NCBI GenBank assembly: GCA_940671915.1
Contig: CALNVZ010003430.1
Coordinates: 18,877,546 to 18,941,545 of the forward strand
Reading direction: 5' to 3'
Source: Paracentrotus lividus
Taxonomy: Eukaryota; Echinodermata; Echinoidea; Camarodonta; Echinidae
Length of the DNA stretch: 64,000 bases
In this document: positions 45,012 through 57,410 of the stretch, one piece after another
Position numbering within the stretch: position 1 is the stretch's first letter
Layout of the letters: each line of letters starts with the position of its first letter
The notes under the pieces: model-generated
Database searches by the model: none
Told to the model about the DNA's origin: nothing
Seen by the model: only the letters and a program-made list of their open reading frames with translations
Made by a program: the position numbers and the translations under genes

Positions 45012-46890
45012 GAAAAAAGATGTAACAAGAGATTTTTTTATTTTATTTTTATTTATTTTGTATTTTTTGTTGAAGACAAGTCGATGATTTTATTTGTGTA
45101 TCATATGTATCATTTATACCGTAGAACTATGAATACGCCCCATTCTTTGACATACATGACATATAGGCATGATAGGGCCATGCGCGGATCCATCATGGGC
45201 TCTGCCAAAGGATTTTATCGGCCCAATTAGTTGTCTGGTTATAAAAGCCGCTTTTATTAACTGACTTCTGGCCGATACTTGATCCGTGGCTAAGGTTGTC
45301 GTTACTAATACAAAGTACAACTTTTTTTTAATTTTTTTTATTACAAAGTACGAATTTCAAACGTTTCTAAATGTGCTTCCTAAAATCGTTCGTTTTCATA
45401 CGGTGGTCCTCAGAACGAAGTAAAAGGTCGAACCATTATTTCACCCCAAGCTTCGTGCACCCAACAGGTTGATTGTGATGTTAGTATTGTCTTACACGTA
45501 CGGCTACTGAAGTGTTTGCGATTCATCAGGTATAGAATAATCAGTCAAGACACCACCGTCTACTAATCAGTCACATTACCAACGACAAACCGAGCAACTA
45601 TTGACAAATTATTGGCAATTCAGTGTAATTTGCATTTGCAGTGAATTGCCTGTAAGTGTTCATGTCGTCTATGTGACGGGGTAGAACTCTGTTTAAAATT
45701 CTAGAGGGAGGTCTCCAGGAGATGAGAATATTTCGACGTTAGGTTTATGTTCACGCTGAAAACCTCAGACAGTGATTTCCATAATGTGCCTGTTAACCAC
45801 GTCTCGTAACACAATGAGAACCATGGCAAGTATTGTATGAAACTTTGTCAATATTAAAAAAGTGAAAAAATACATGAAAATAAGATGATAAAAAAAAAAA
45901 AAAAATAGAAAAAGGGCAAACAATAAAATTTCTATACAAAGCAACGATAATTTCACATTAATCGTTATGAGTTTATTTCTATACCTTAATAGGTTTTAAA
46001 AATGTATTTTGTTTAATGTCCCTGCAGTGCACTTGTTGACCCAAATTTTCCATAACCCTACTCACTGCTAGTTAATAAATTCTAAGAACGAATGATTGGC
46101 TCTCTCAGAGTAAATATTACTAACAGGAAACATCACTTGTCGATGCCTTTAAATTTGCTCCGAATACCGGCCAGGGGCGGAGATTTAACTGCAGACAAGA
46201 TGACGTGTAATCCCACATATTGGAAATGTTGTCATGCAAGTGGATTCTTGTTTTTGCGACGGGCGTCCCCGAATCCGGGTTTGATTATTGCCATAATGGA
46301 CGGTAAGCCCAGCTTTTCTTCTGCTTGCATGATTCTCTTGTCAGGTCGCCTTCTGGCTCAATACAAGTTTTTATTGAGAGGTAAACAATTAGATTATGAA
46401 TCTATACAGACATAGATGAAGAAACAAGTGGAATGCCCTTTGAGACACGATTCTTCCAAGTCTTTTTTTTAACCTTAGAAGAGTTAGATAAACTGATGGA
46501 TGATTGTAAGGTGAGTGTGTGTGCTCGAGAGAGAAATAATAAGAAGCGATAGAGAAAGAGAGAGTTAGAGAGACAGAGAGAGTGAGAGAAAAATACTTTG
46601 TGAAAGACATTCATGTATGTGCCATGTTCTGGAGTTGGAGGGACAGGACTTAAACAGAAATATACATACGTTATGTACATGTCACATTATATTATTTCGA
46701 TATACGTGTTTATTCAGTTCACAACAAAGGAAGGAAGTTTTCAATAAAACATAATAAATATTTTTGAATATCCACATTCATATTCAATTGCATTGGATGA
46801 TAATTCGATTCAAATTACATGATATTGAACAGACATTATTTTCTTCATTTATTGACCACATCATTTTCACCGATTTTTTCCAATGCGATT
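45012..46890. other. no gene seen
   Basis: AT-rich, with A-run 45889-45905 and a short GA/AG patch at 46525-46590. A 107-codon frame at 46092-46415 has ordinary composition but no supporting signals. Confidence 0.45.
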
Positions 46891-46895
46891 TGTTC

Positions 46896-47230
<335 letters not shown>

Positions 47231-47239
47231 GGGGGGGGG

Positions 47240-47635
47240 TCAATAATTAGGCTCACCCTTTAGACTCAATGCAGGGGGAATTAAGAAATCCATCTCAGGA
47301 TGAATGTAACACACTTCACTGGACAGTCCATGAAAGCTTATTAAATGCTTTTTTTTCCAACACGAACCATAACGATCGGGACGTCTGAAATGACATCATT
47401 TCTTTCTCATGACGTCATTAGTCGTACTCATGCAAGTTCGATTGTTATCAAGGAGGCTGCTTCTGCAGATTTGATTGCCAAAAATTTTCGGTAAAATATA
47501 CATTTCTAATTTGATCAATTGAAAGTGGAGATCATAATGTGGCAATTGACTTGCAACGAGGTTGAAAATTGCCTTTTAAAAATGGCGAGAAGAAGAATAT
47601 TCCCGCTGGGAGGAAAAATATGTAATATACAATAC
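47240..47635. other. no gene seen
   Basis: Plain sequence. Repeated TGACGTCATTAGTC/AATGACATCA-like words near 47390-47415 have no context. Confidence 0.45.
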
Positions 47636-47639
47636 AATA

Positions 47640-47885
47640 TGTAATGGTATAGAAACAGAGAAAGGAGAGGAGGATGAGAAGAGAAAATAGAGAGAGAAAA
47701 AAGGAGAGAAGAGAAGAGAGAGAGAGAGAGGGAGATATAGAGATTGCGTTTGATAAATAGGAAGGGATGAAGAAGAACCTCTAACGACGAATTTAGAGAC
47801 AGAACTAAACGGGGGTGAGGGTGGGAGAGAGAGCGACAGAAACAGTGAGAAAGTGTGAGAGAGAGAGAGAGAGAGAGAAAAAAAG
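47640..47885 (+). repeat. GA-rich microsatellites
   Basis: Two purine blocks (about 47655-47735 and 47820-47885) of GAGA with AAAA and GGGG interruptions. Confidence 0.85.
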
Positions 47886-48584
47886 GAAGTGATATTGGTG
47901 GATAACTGTGAAATTTATAAAGGAAGAGTAATCCATTGAAACATATTAAACTTACCGGTTTGAATCTTATATGAAAAAACGAATTATCAAATGCCTTTTC
48001 TCTGAACTCATTTCCTCGACATGTTATCGAAAATTATATTATCAATTTGCAAAAAAAAAAGTAATAAATTCATTGGCTATCAAAAAGGATCTGCATCTGC
48101 AGATGTCTTTAAGCTTACAATAATCTGACGGTATACATGAATAATAAAATTCAATTTGACTAGTAAGCAATCAACCGAATTTCTTTACGCATCCCCCTAC
48201 TGATCAGCGCTCACCATAATTATTTTCCAATATATGAATTCTGAAAATGTTCTTGAAATCGTAAATCCTATTAATATCCGTTCTGTGAAGCCTCCCTATT
48301 TTAATTACACGCCCCTTGTTCGGCGTGTTTTACCTCGGGCGTACATCTGTGTCTAGCGTTACATTAACACCATCGACTTTGTAGATATAGGATTTTATTG
48401 CAAATTTTAGTGTCGGCCATCATGTGGCTCAGGATGTATGGTTACCTTTACTTTTTATACGAAGGTCCCTGATACCGTGATTTCTTGTTGCTATGGTATA
48501 GGGACAAGTCTTCAACTGTAAGTTTTTGATTAAACGTTCTATTCTGAACGCTAAAGGGAAAATTTATTATTCTATTTGATAGTT
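47886..48584. other. no gene seen
   Basis: AT-rich sequence without recognisable features. Confidence 0.5.
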
Positions 48585-48910
48585 TACACTACTTGCAATA
48601 AATGTCACAATGATTTGACTCGACTATACTGAACAAAAACATGTACATCACCCACTAATCAATATGCAGTATATTTTACTTTCCATGAATGTCACAAGGG
48701 TATGACTGAGATTTACTCAATAAAAAAGTAACCGACCCTAAATAACATGTTCTAAATTTCACTTGGCATGGACACAATTTTATGACTAAAATATATTAAA
48801 CATAAAGTAAATCCTCAACATACTGTAATCTTTAGTTGCCATGAATGTCATAATAACAATGACACGACTGAACGACACACAACAAAGTCCCCCGAATTAC
48901 ATGCTATAAA
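48585..48910 (+). repeat. degenerate minisatellite, period about 80 bp
   Basis: Four diverged units recognisable by CCATGAATGTCACAA...TGACT: near 48593, 48681, 48763 and 48836. Spacing shrinks from 88 to 73 bp. Confidence 0.5.
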
Positions 48911-49681
48911 TTTTTTCACGACAAAGTCTTTTAGCAAATTAATTTTTTTCGGGAATTTTTCTACACTTTTTGCCTAACGTTTGTCGCAAAATGAGGTTGT
49001 TCTTTTAAGCATGTTTGACTGAAAAAAAATTAAAATATGTATTTTAAAATCAAAATGAATGCACACTCTTTTCGTTGTCGTTTATGCGACCGACGCCGAA
49101 GCAAATCACTCTCTTTTGCATTTATTGTAGTTACTTTTTGAACATTGATTGTAAACATATGTTAGGGGGCCGTCACACTGAGGTCGTTCTATCTTGCCCG
49201 TTCTTAAAAAATTGCTGAACGGGCTTTGGTCGGGTAGGAACTTATAACTTTGAAAAATAATTTCTTGAATACGATACTAGGCAGTTCATAAATAGTTCTC
49301 GTTACGTCAATTCCGTCTTTATCGCGTCCGCAATACGTTGTTATCAAGTTCAGACCGAGTAAACAGCTCGTTCACTCTATACCGTTCGTAGCACATCCAA
49401 ACCGTCACTAAAGTGCCTATGCGCAGCATGATAAAAGTTACACACAAAAAATGAGAACTTGCATATATGAGTGATCACACTCAAATATCCAAGTATTTTT
49501 GACAATATAGTGACACACATCCATGAGTGCTTTCACTCAATAAAGCTACTTTGAAAACGCACCTAATCGAGTATTTTTAATTTGACAATATAGTGACACA
49601 CCAAAATGAGTTTATTTAATTAACTCATTTTATTGAGTAACATAACTAATTGTTTTGAGTACATTGCACAAACTAATCTAA

Positions 49682-49804
49682 TGAGTAACGCTTTACATAC
49701 TCAGAAAGTCAGTAAGTAAAGGTTGCACAAACTCATCAACTTGCTTGTGATGAGTTTGTGCAACCTTTACTTACTGACTCTCTGAGTATGTAAAGCGTTA
49801 CTCA
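49682..49804. repeat. 57-bp-arm hairpin
   Basis: Left arm 49682-49738 (TGAGTAACGCTTTACATACT...) and right arm 49748-49804 are complementary at 56 of 57 positions, with a 9-nt loop. The high identity indicates recent origin or ongoing correction. Confidence 0.95.
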
Positions 49805-49808
49805 CTAG

Positions 49809-50170
49809 GTGAGTCCTATTCCTTTTTGTTTGTTTGCCTGTTTTTATAATGATATTTGTAATGTTCCGATGATATACACATCAGTGCATCCAAGTATTTT
49901 TGACATCAGTGCATCAATTAGTTTTCAATTCACTCAAACCAATACACTGCATTACTCACTTCAGTGCATCAATTCACACAAACCAATACATTGCATTACT
50001 CACATCAACGCCTCAAATTACTCAAACTGTGTACATGACTGACGAAGTAATGGGAAATCCATGCATGGTAATCTAGCTGTTAGTGTTATCAGACGATGTA
50101 TATCATCGGAACATTCCAAATATCATTATAAAAACAGGCAAACAAACAAACAAAAAGGAATAGGACTCAC
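49809..50170. mobile_element. foldback with arms of about 72 bp
   Basis: GTGAGTCCTATTCCTTTTTG through ATGTTCCGATGATATACA at 49809-49880 is repeated inverted at about 50097-50170, differing mainly by one extra TTTG unit. The spacer holds 2-3 tandem units of CAGTGCATCAATTCACNCAA. It directly abuts the hairpin at 49682-49804. Confidence 0.9.
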
Positions 50171-50551
50171 CCAAAGACAATAAGAACATGCAGGCTCTCG
50201 ATCCGCTCTCCGTGATCCGCTCACAGAGTGTAACTCTATGGTTCCGCTATACCTACGTACGCGTAGAACATACCTCGTGCGCAGTCTCGATGTCCGTACT
50301 CGTGATCCGAGTAGGCGTACCGGGCGCAACATGTAAAAGTACCGCATAGCCAGTGAAATTACTCTCAAAGACTTTCACGAGACTTGAGACGTACGAAGAG
50401 GTGTCGTAGTTTACTCATCTAGTGAATTACTGGCTATATAGAATTTCTCAGCAATTCTCACTTTACTCGATTGTTAGTATTTTCACCCGATCATCCACCA
50501 AGCCGTACCAAGTTGAAGAGAAACTCACTTGCACAATTGTTTTACGTAATT

Positions 50552-50655
50552 GAACATGTAAAATTACTAAGGGATACTCAAGAAAAAAAAATGGTTGAGT
50601 ATATATACTCAATAAATTTTTTTCTTGAGTATCCCTTAGTAACGTTACATGTTCT
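50552..50655. repeat. hairpin with arms of about 40 bp
   Basis: GAACATGTAAAATTACTAAG...GGATACTCAAGAAAAA pairs with TTTTTCTTGAGTATCCCTTA...GTTACATGTTC, with one small gap. The loop contains its own palindrome GAGTATATATACTC. Confidence 0.9.
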
Positions 50656-52130
50656 GGAAGAGCGGGTGTGTACTTTTAACAGAAACACAGATTCTGAAGT
50701 AAAAATACGTGATATACGAATAAAAGCACTCGCCTCCAAGAGTAGCAAACAGGTTTTACTCATGGAAACTAGTTCTTGTTTTTTGTGTGTAGGTACCATG
50801 TTCGTAGTACGTCCTTCTCGTTCAGAGTAAGTCCTACCCGTTTAAGAAACGTTGTCACTACGTTTAATGTTAGAACTGGAAGCCAGTACGAATTTTTTTA
50901 ACATGTTCAAAAAAAATCGGAATGCCTTTCCGTTCTCTCCGTTCGGGCCCGTTCGCCAAGTTCGTAAACAGATTGTAAACGGTCTGTACTAAATTCTAAA
51001 AGGTCTGTATTACGTTCAGTCCGTTTGTAAACAGATTGAGCCCGTTCAACAAGAACTACCAAGAACGAACTGAGAACTAGCTCAGTGTGACGGGAATTAT
51101 GACATGCCGTTCTGTTTAAAAATGGAAACGTATTGGTATCCAAGCCCGTGCTATAAAGTCCTGAGCAGATTGAAATAGGTCTCAAGTACGTCCACTCCGT
51201 GTGTACATAGATTAAGCCCGTTCTGCAATAATTTCAATAACATGGTAAGAAATTGTTCAGTGTGATAGTAGTATAAGCGAATCGATCAGCTATTTGATTG
51301 CCACACATTAATTGTTACAATTACAGAAATCTCACAACTTTTAGAATAAATACGAAGACTGGCCATTGGTCCGAAAAAGAACGCGTACATTTGACCTAAT
51401 TATTTCTGGATTAAGATGAACGATGTTCGTATGCAGTCCTCAATACGTCCATCACGTCTTTGCCTCGTCTGCAGTCCGTTTGTATCTAGTTAAAATCGGG
51501 TGAAATGACCGTTTCCATGAAACAGAGCCCGTCTGAAACAATCCAAACCCGTCCCCAGTTAGTTCAACCCGTCCTTAATCAGTTCCAACTCGTTTCCAAT
51601 GCGTTTCGTCCCGACCTTACTAGTTCTGGGTAGTTTTTAGTCCGTCAAAATCCGTTTTTACTCGTTCTTACGTCGACCAAACGGCCTCCAGAAAGTTCAT
51701 TTCGTTCTTACTGCGTCATTATCCGTGTCTCGAACGTGTTGAACGCAAATGCGTGCCCGTTTCCCATAAAAACCCTAGCCCGTTTTTGCCAGACCTCATG
51801 CGTCTTCGTAACTTCAAGCTGATAATGAATATACAATGCTCGTTTGTAAGACGTCCTAGCACATCTTTAGAACGATTTAAGTACAGCAATTTCGTTTGTA
51901 GTACGTCCATCTCGTTTCAGATACGTTGCCACCCCGTCAAATTTTAGGACGAGATGGGCGCCCGATTTTTTTAAACACTTTTTTGAAAATCCGACCGAGC
52001 TAGTCCATGAAGTTCGTAAACAGATCGTAAGAAGTATTTACTACGTCCACTCAGTTTACACACAGACTATGCCCGTTCGGCAAAATTTGCAAGGACGTAG
52101 TAGGAACGAGCTCAGTGTGACGGGGGTATA

Positions 52131-52774
52131 AGCAAATTTATACTACTGCGGATGCATTCATCTGAAACGTACACTGAATGCTTCTTTTGACTTTAATAAA
52201 ACTCATAAACGTAACCAAAAACTCCAATACGAATGGAATAATGAAGTAAAGATACATTAAAGTGATGCCCTGGAGTTAATGCCCTCTTCTGATTCAGGAA
52301 CGCAATTATTTCATTAAAGATTTAATGACTGAATGGATCAATATCATGTAACAACGGACAGATCGGAAATATATTTCAGCAAACCTTTTAATTTGCTTTC
52401 AATTCTGTATTCGGTTTCAAGAGAGTGTCTAATTTCGTAATCTGTACCCATTTATCTTTGTAAATGCATTTTAATATGATTGTCCTTCGTCTTGTATATA
52501 ATTATAAGGCAATATCAAATAGAGTCTTCAAACGTTTGTAATTTACAATATTTATCGTTTCGGAGAAAACTATACGGATATGTGACAGAGTATTGTGATA
52601 TAATGTGCCTGGCTAACATTTTGTTTTGTCACTAAAGTCCCTGATTACCAAAGTTTATTGGATCTCTTTCGTTGTTAACCTTCTGATGCGAATGAGTAAA
52701 ATAAAAAAGTTTTTTTTTGGTGGTTAGATATCACTACGAAATTGATAGGTTGAAGAATATATCAATATCCTTAC
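52131..52774. other. no gene seen
   Basis: AT-rich sequence. Confidence 0.5.
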
Positions 52775-52780
52775 ACTGTA

Positions 52781-53125
52781 CACTGTAAAAAAAAAGTTAA
52801 CTCGCAAGAAAATGAGTAAACTAATGCTTTACTCCCAACGGAGTAAATTTTGTTTACTCTTAACAGAGTCAAAAGGTAACTCGCAAGAAAATGAGTAAAC
52901 TAATGGTTAATGGTTTACTCCTTTCGAAGCTAGGATTAGGAATGATACATAGATGACTAAAAGTTACTCTTTTCTGAGTAACATTTAGCTCAACCGCATG
53001 AGTAATATTTTTTACTCAGTAACATTTAGCTCAACCGCATGAGTAATATTTTTTACTCAATTTCACGCGAGTTACCTTTTTGCTCAATATTGGGTAAGAT
53101 TTTACTCATTTTTTTTTAGAGTGTG
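52781..53125. mobile_element. ACTGTAAAAA-ended element rich in GAGTAA
   Basis: Ends CACTGTAAAAAAAAAGTTAACTCGC and, inverted, GCGAGTTACC...TTTTTTTTAGAGTGTG. Two internal direct duplications: GTAACTCGCAAGAAAATGAG (near 52800 and 52877) and AGTAACATTTAGCTCAACCG (near 52977 and 53021). GAGT/ACTC words on both strands give strong internal self-pairing. Confidence 0.65.
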
Positions 53126-54055
53126 AAAAAGTTCACCGTTTTTTAACAGGAAAGTTCCTGGCAGTCGGGATGCCAGGAGTGCCCGTTTTTGCACAGCTTC
53201 CAGTAGTTATTTTAGAGATAATGTAAATTTACAGGTTCCCGTTATTGACCACCTTGTAAATTTACAACCCTGTAAATTTACAGTCTTTTCCTGTTTTTAT
53301 CACGTAATAATATTTTTGAAACAAAAAGAACATTATCAAACATTATATGGGATTGACCATTCACGCCTAATCATGTCCCTAAATCCTAAATCTTAATCCT
53401 AAATCCTACACCTAATCTTTGACAACTTCGATGAAAGTTGTTAGCCTTATATACCCAACCCTATGTAAGGTGACATTTTCCATGGTTAGTGCAACGATCC
53501 ACGTTTGAAGCACTTCCAGTCATATTAATGAATATTCATGATCCACATAATGAACTATAAAATAAGATAAAGGTTGTAAATTAACAGGAACAACATTCCA
53601 GGATACAAGAAAACTGATTTATAGTAGTTATGTTTCTTCTTCCTTTGTTGAACAAAGAAAATTGTCTTTTTGACAGGAAAACTCTCGTAATGATTTCAAA
53701 ACTATACAAGTCTATGAACAAGGAAGCTCGTTGATATACGAGAAACGTGTTTATTAACAATAGCATTTGTTTTTAGAAAGAACTTGCTGTTTTTTGACAA
53801 GAAAGTCCTAGTTATGGAAACTGAAATTACGGGAATAATTCGTAAACGAGTAGGAAAGGTTGTATGAATATGATATTCCTGTTTATTGACAGTTGCATGA
53901 GCTAGTAACTGTAAAATCAAGACGACTTCCTAGAAAAATACAATTTTCCTGCCATTTTACGAGAAAAATATCGTAAAATTAAAAAAACGACCAAAAGCTG
54001 TATTTTTACAAGCCAAAAAACATGTTAATTTACAGTTATTTTTTACAGTGTACAC
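53126..54055. mobile_element. TTTACAG-rich element, ACAGTGTA end
   Basis: The right end is TTACAGTTATTTTTTACAGTGTAC. The interior has repeated TGTAAATTTACA palindromes and AACAGGAAAGTTCCTG. The double TACACTGTACACTG at 52774-52787 suggests its left end lies there, split by insertion of the GAGTAA-rich element. Minus frames at 53581-53920 lack motifs. Confidence 0.45.
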
Positions 54056-54373
54056 CTAGATGTTCTGCAGTCGTAAAACGAACAACATAGTAAATAGTAG
54101 GACAATCAGGTTTTCTGCACGATATTGCACAGTACTCCACATAAGCTCCAATTAATCTATCGTGAATTTAACTTGGTTATCATTTACTCTACTTCAGGTG
54201 TTTGATATGATTTGAAAAGCTTGGAATCACGAGATCCAGAAAATATCAAATTAATTAAAGCGACTTATTGGTAGTATTGAGCCGGCAAGTCATTTACGTA
54301 CATTTAACAGTAATCTTCAATTCCATTCTGAAAAACATTCCTTTTATTTTCTAACCAGGATACAAATGGATAG
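54056..54373. other. no gene seen
   Basis: AT-rich sequence. Confidence 0.5.
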
Positions 54374-54412
54374 AGCAAAGTCGATCTGGCGCTGCTCTCT
54401 GGCTGCCGGGGC
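54374..54412 (+). mobile_element. SINE fragment, family S2
   Basis: GATCTGGCGCTGCTCTCTGG and CTGCCGGGGCC match the body of the SINE at 10620-10838 (CAATCTGGCGCTGCTC). Confidence 0.45.
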
Positions 54413-55720
54413 CTTAAAAGAATTTGTGTTTCGGACAATAACATTTGTAGCTTGAGCTGTGGCTTAAAGAATTCACATTATATATGTTATTGTGGAGGGA
54501 GTAAAAATAGCTGCTCGTACTCACAACTTTAACGTAGATCTGTAATTGTAAGTTTATTAAACCGAGAACAAAGGCAAATCAATGTCAAAATATTTTTTCT
54601 AGGCCAACCACAAAACCGAAATGAAATGGTCGATATTTTCATTTGGCTATCTGACGTCAGATTTTTTTAATGTTTCGACTCAGTTTCGAGGATCAAAGCG
54701 TTTCTGATTATCATTGTCATGTTATTTACAATAAGCTACTTAGCAGATAAGTATTGTAGAATAAATTAATGAATTACGGAAAATGATGTCTTGTCGAACA
54801 AAGAGCCTCTCGTATAAAACAAGGAGTAAAAATCCATAACATCTCAAATGTCTGGAGATCATCCCGTGTCCATAATTAGCCACACTTACTGACAACATTC
54901 TGCATTTTAAATAACAAAAAAGGTTAAATCATAGGGTTGATGCTATCTGGTGAAGAAAAGCCTATCTTGTATATATGCAAGTGCAAGCAACAACAACAAA
55001 AAACAAAAAAAAAAAAAAAAAGCTTTTGTAATAAAGTCTGAAAACTGAAAAAAAAAGAAACTAGGAAACCGCAAGGAATTGATACTGAAAATAAATTGTT
55101 ACCTCAGAAATGGCCCCCTTTTATTATAGGAACGAGACTTTCCCATTCTGTTTCCGTACGGCACATCTCATTGGAACTTAACTTTTTATATCTACATTAA
55201 TGTAAAGTACGGTTCTAATGTCTACCTCACGAACGTGATAAACGTATGTGTGATAGAGGTGGGGAAAATCGGTAGAAGCAGTCATGATCGTGTGAATGTC
55301 ACAACATCAATGCCCTTCAACAAGCGCCTCTTTCGTTTCCTACCCAACACCTATGACACCACGACGAGGCGATTCCTAGGCTTCGGCCTTGGCTCACATT
55401 GACAGGATGGGAGTGTGCAAGCAGTCATGATGATTAAAGTGAATGTCGTGTAATGGGAAAGGTGAAACATGGGTGAACAAAATAATAGTGAGCTGTCAAA
55501 TTATTTTCAATGTATTTTTGAAAAATTTTATAGTAGAAAATTCCACTGTAAAAAGGATGGCTCTTCATGACAAAAATCTTATCTCCTGGACCGAACATTG
55601 TGCGCACATGTACATGTAGTCACATACATGCATTTTTTAGTGCAGCACATGTTACTCTAAGAAGAACTTGGTAAATATCTTATCATTTTCTTGATTCCAA
55701 AAACCTCACAGCTAAAAACA
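54413..55720. other. no gene seen
   Basis: AT-rich. A-runs near 55004-55020. AAGCAGTCATGAT...GTGAATGTC occurs twice (near 55276 and 55420), flanking a GC-richer stretch of about 140 bp. Confidence 0.4.
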
Positions 55721-55783
55721 AACAAAAAACAAACAAACAAACAAACAAACAAACAGAGAAACAACAACAACAACAACAACAAT
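55721..55783 (+). repeat. CAAA then CAA microsatellite
   Basis: (CAAA)n followed by (CAA)n. Confidence 0.95.
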
Positions 55784-55899
55784 TCTTATATTTTATGCAT
55801 TGTTATCAATGTTTGCCATCACTGTGAGACAGTTTCTTCCACAATTCCATCTCGTGCCCACAACACTAATTTAGCTTTAAGTCGATGTTGATGACGTGT

Positions 55900-56390
55900 T
55901 GTTACCGCCACGACATCGTACCTTTTGTAGCTGCCTATGCGATGGGCACGGGGTGACGGAAAACCACCTGCAGATCTTATATCCCTTCGTTACCATTAAA
56001 TACCACTTCGCAAATGGCGCTGTGACATGCTATCTATCACTAGGGCGTTTGGCAGCTATGGAAGATTAACGTTTCCATTATGTGTATCCTGGCCCTGAGT
56101 TCTTTGAACTAGTGACTCGCTAAATAGCATTAAACATTCCTAAAATAAATATTATGGTCGACCCCACTGCAAGGCCTCACTTTATTAAAATATCTGAAGG
56201 AAAAAAAAAAAAAAAGATATTCACTTTTAAAAACAGGATAGCATAAAAATCAAAAGTTGTATAAACCATCTTTTCAATATATAATTCACGTTTCAATTAT
56301 CATATTAATACATACAGAAAAACCACTCTGAGATGATTATATTTGTCCATATGATCTATTATGGACGTTAGGTTTGAACTCTGTGGTGTC
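55900..56390. other. no gene seen
   Basis: Plain sequence with an A-run near 56200. Confidence 0.5.
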
Positions 56391-56395
56391 CTCAA

Positions 56396-56664
56396 ATGAC
56401 TATAAATGACGTTGTCTACATTGTCTATGCCACGTCTCCAATCTGTGGCCTGGTTACGGTCCAGGGGGACTTCGGTGCTAATTTGTGCACAGAGTCGCGC
56501 TTTTTCGGCGAAGCCCTTAAAATGAAACCCAAACGACCATGTGACTTTAATATTGAGCGGTTTATCGGTTTTGTTTGCATCTTGGTAGGGTTGTTTACAA
56601 CCACTGGAGTATTCTCACTGGTCATCGAAACGTGGCTTATGTTTGGCATGATGATATTGTCCAG
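56396..56664 (+). CDS. ORF with membrane-like tail, cut by a MITE
   Basis: A plus frame of 90 codons before the MITE: MTINDVVYIVYATSPICGLV, then a polar part (KMKPKRPCDFNIER), then FIGFVCILVGLFTTTGVFSL and VIETWLMFGMMILSS, two hydrophobic stretches. It stops two codons into the family D MITE at 56665. The minus strand is also open here (74 codons), which weakens the case. No splice signal is compelling. It resembles the 25-kb case, where the same MITE family ends a coding-like frame. Confidence 0.15.
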
Positions 56665-56902
56665 TGCCCTGTAACATAGAGACTTACGATGGATACAAAG
56701 CTACGATCTATTTCGTCTCGGTAGCCTCATCATGGACAAGGTGCCTCAAAGTTGATGATCTTAATCTTAACCCTAGACCTAACTCTAATCTTGTTCATAT
56801 CTTAATCCTAATCCATGACTGTACCTGCACTCAAAAAAGAGGTACCGAGATAAAATCAATCGTAACTTTTTATCGATCGTAAATCTTTTATGTTACAATG
56901 CA
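56665..56902. mobile_element. MITE family D, copy 2
   Basis: Ends TGCCCTGTAACATAGAGAC and CTTTTATGTTACAATGCA, with subterminal CTTACGAT/ATCGTAAA. It shares the termini of the 25457 copy and adds about 110 bp containing degenerate TTAACCCTAGACCTAAC words. Confidence 0.75.
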
Positions 56903-57074
56903 AAGGATTACTTTCGGTGATCTATTGTAGATATGAACACCTCTGATGACGTAATCCTTTAAATTTCCGCACAGACTCTACACATAATTCCTACTTAACA
57001 AAATATTGTCTTTCGGAGAAGTTGATGTAAGATCCAAGCAAACTTTGATGATGATACATAAGTGGACATGTTTG

Positions 57075-57103
57075 ATTGTGTGTTTGCATGTGTGTGGGTG
57101 TAT

Positions 57104-57139
<36 letters not shown>

Positions 57140-57185
57140 GAGTGTGTGTGTGTGCGTTTGGGTATGCTTTTTGTTTGTTTGTTTG
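57075..57185 (+). repeat. TG microsatellite
   Basis: (TG)n with CG, GA and TT interruptions, giving Val/Cys frames on plus and Thr/His on minus. Confidence 0.9.
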
Positions 57186-57290
57186 TGTGTCAGGGGTCAC
57201 AAGCGAACATTTCTGTCATGGGGCTTTGTTTCGCTTCTTAAGCCGAGTTGCATAACCCAACGAGACGGCCGTGTGAACAGATCATAATAG

Positions 57291-57410
57291 ATTGATGGCT
57301 TGGTGTTGGAGCGTCAGGACATGGGTGCTAGGACCTGTCCCCACGGACACCAATGTCTGCTCTTAACGGAAATGGTGGGAGGACGCTGCGAAGCCGTCGC
57401 GGCCAAGAAG
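57291..57410 (+). CDS. candidate exon with follistatin-like Cys pattern
   Basis: Open from just after TAG at 57288 to TGA at 57414: IDGLVLERQDMGARTCPHGH, then QCLLTEMVGGRCEAVAAKK. GCGTCAG|GAC at 57317 can serve as acceptor, though its pyrimidine tract is poor. AAG|GTGTGA or GT|GTGAGT at 57411-57418 can serve as donor. The cysteines are spaced C-x5-C-x9-C with CPxG after the first, the spacing of the small follistatin/FOLN EGF-like module (SPARC, follistatin, agrin). The usual C-x-C at the end is missing (C-E-A-V). Local GC is well above the flanks. It could be an isolated exon of a secreted matrix protein, or chance. Confidence 0.3.

Larger units (their letters stand above)
49165..52126. mobile_element. 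3-kb composite TIR element
   Basis: The outer ends GGGGGCCGTCACACTGAG and CTCAGTGTGACGGGGG are inverted, with subterminal CGTTC and GAACGGGC words also mirrored. Right-end-like copies occur at 51081 (CTCAGTGTGACGGG), 51253 (TTCAGTGTGATAG) and 52112, each preceded by the same subterminal order (TGTA-ACAGATT, GCCCGTTC, AAGAACGA). The interior is filled with CGTTC/CGTCC/TCGTT permutations and at 49430-50660 with hairpin elements. No transposase ORF. The frames of 60-120 codons are not conserved-looking. Confidence 0.75.

Noticed and set aside
53355-53420. CCTAAAT-like telomeric repeats (also near 56765 and 58125)
   Set aside because: Only a few degenerate units with no array; they lie inside or beside MITEs.
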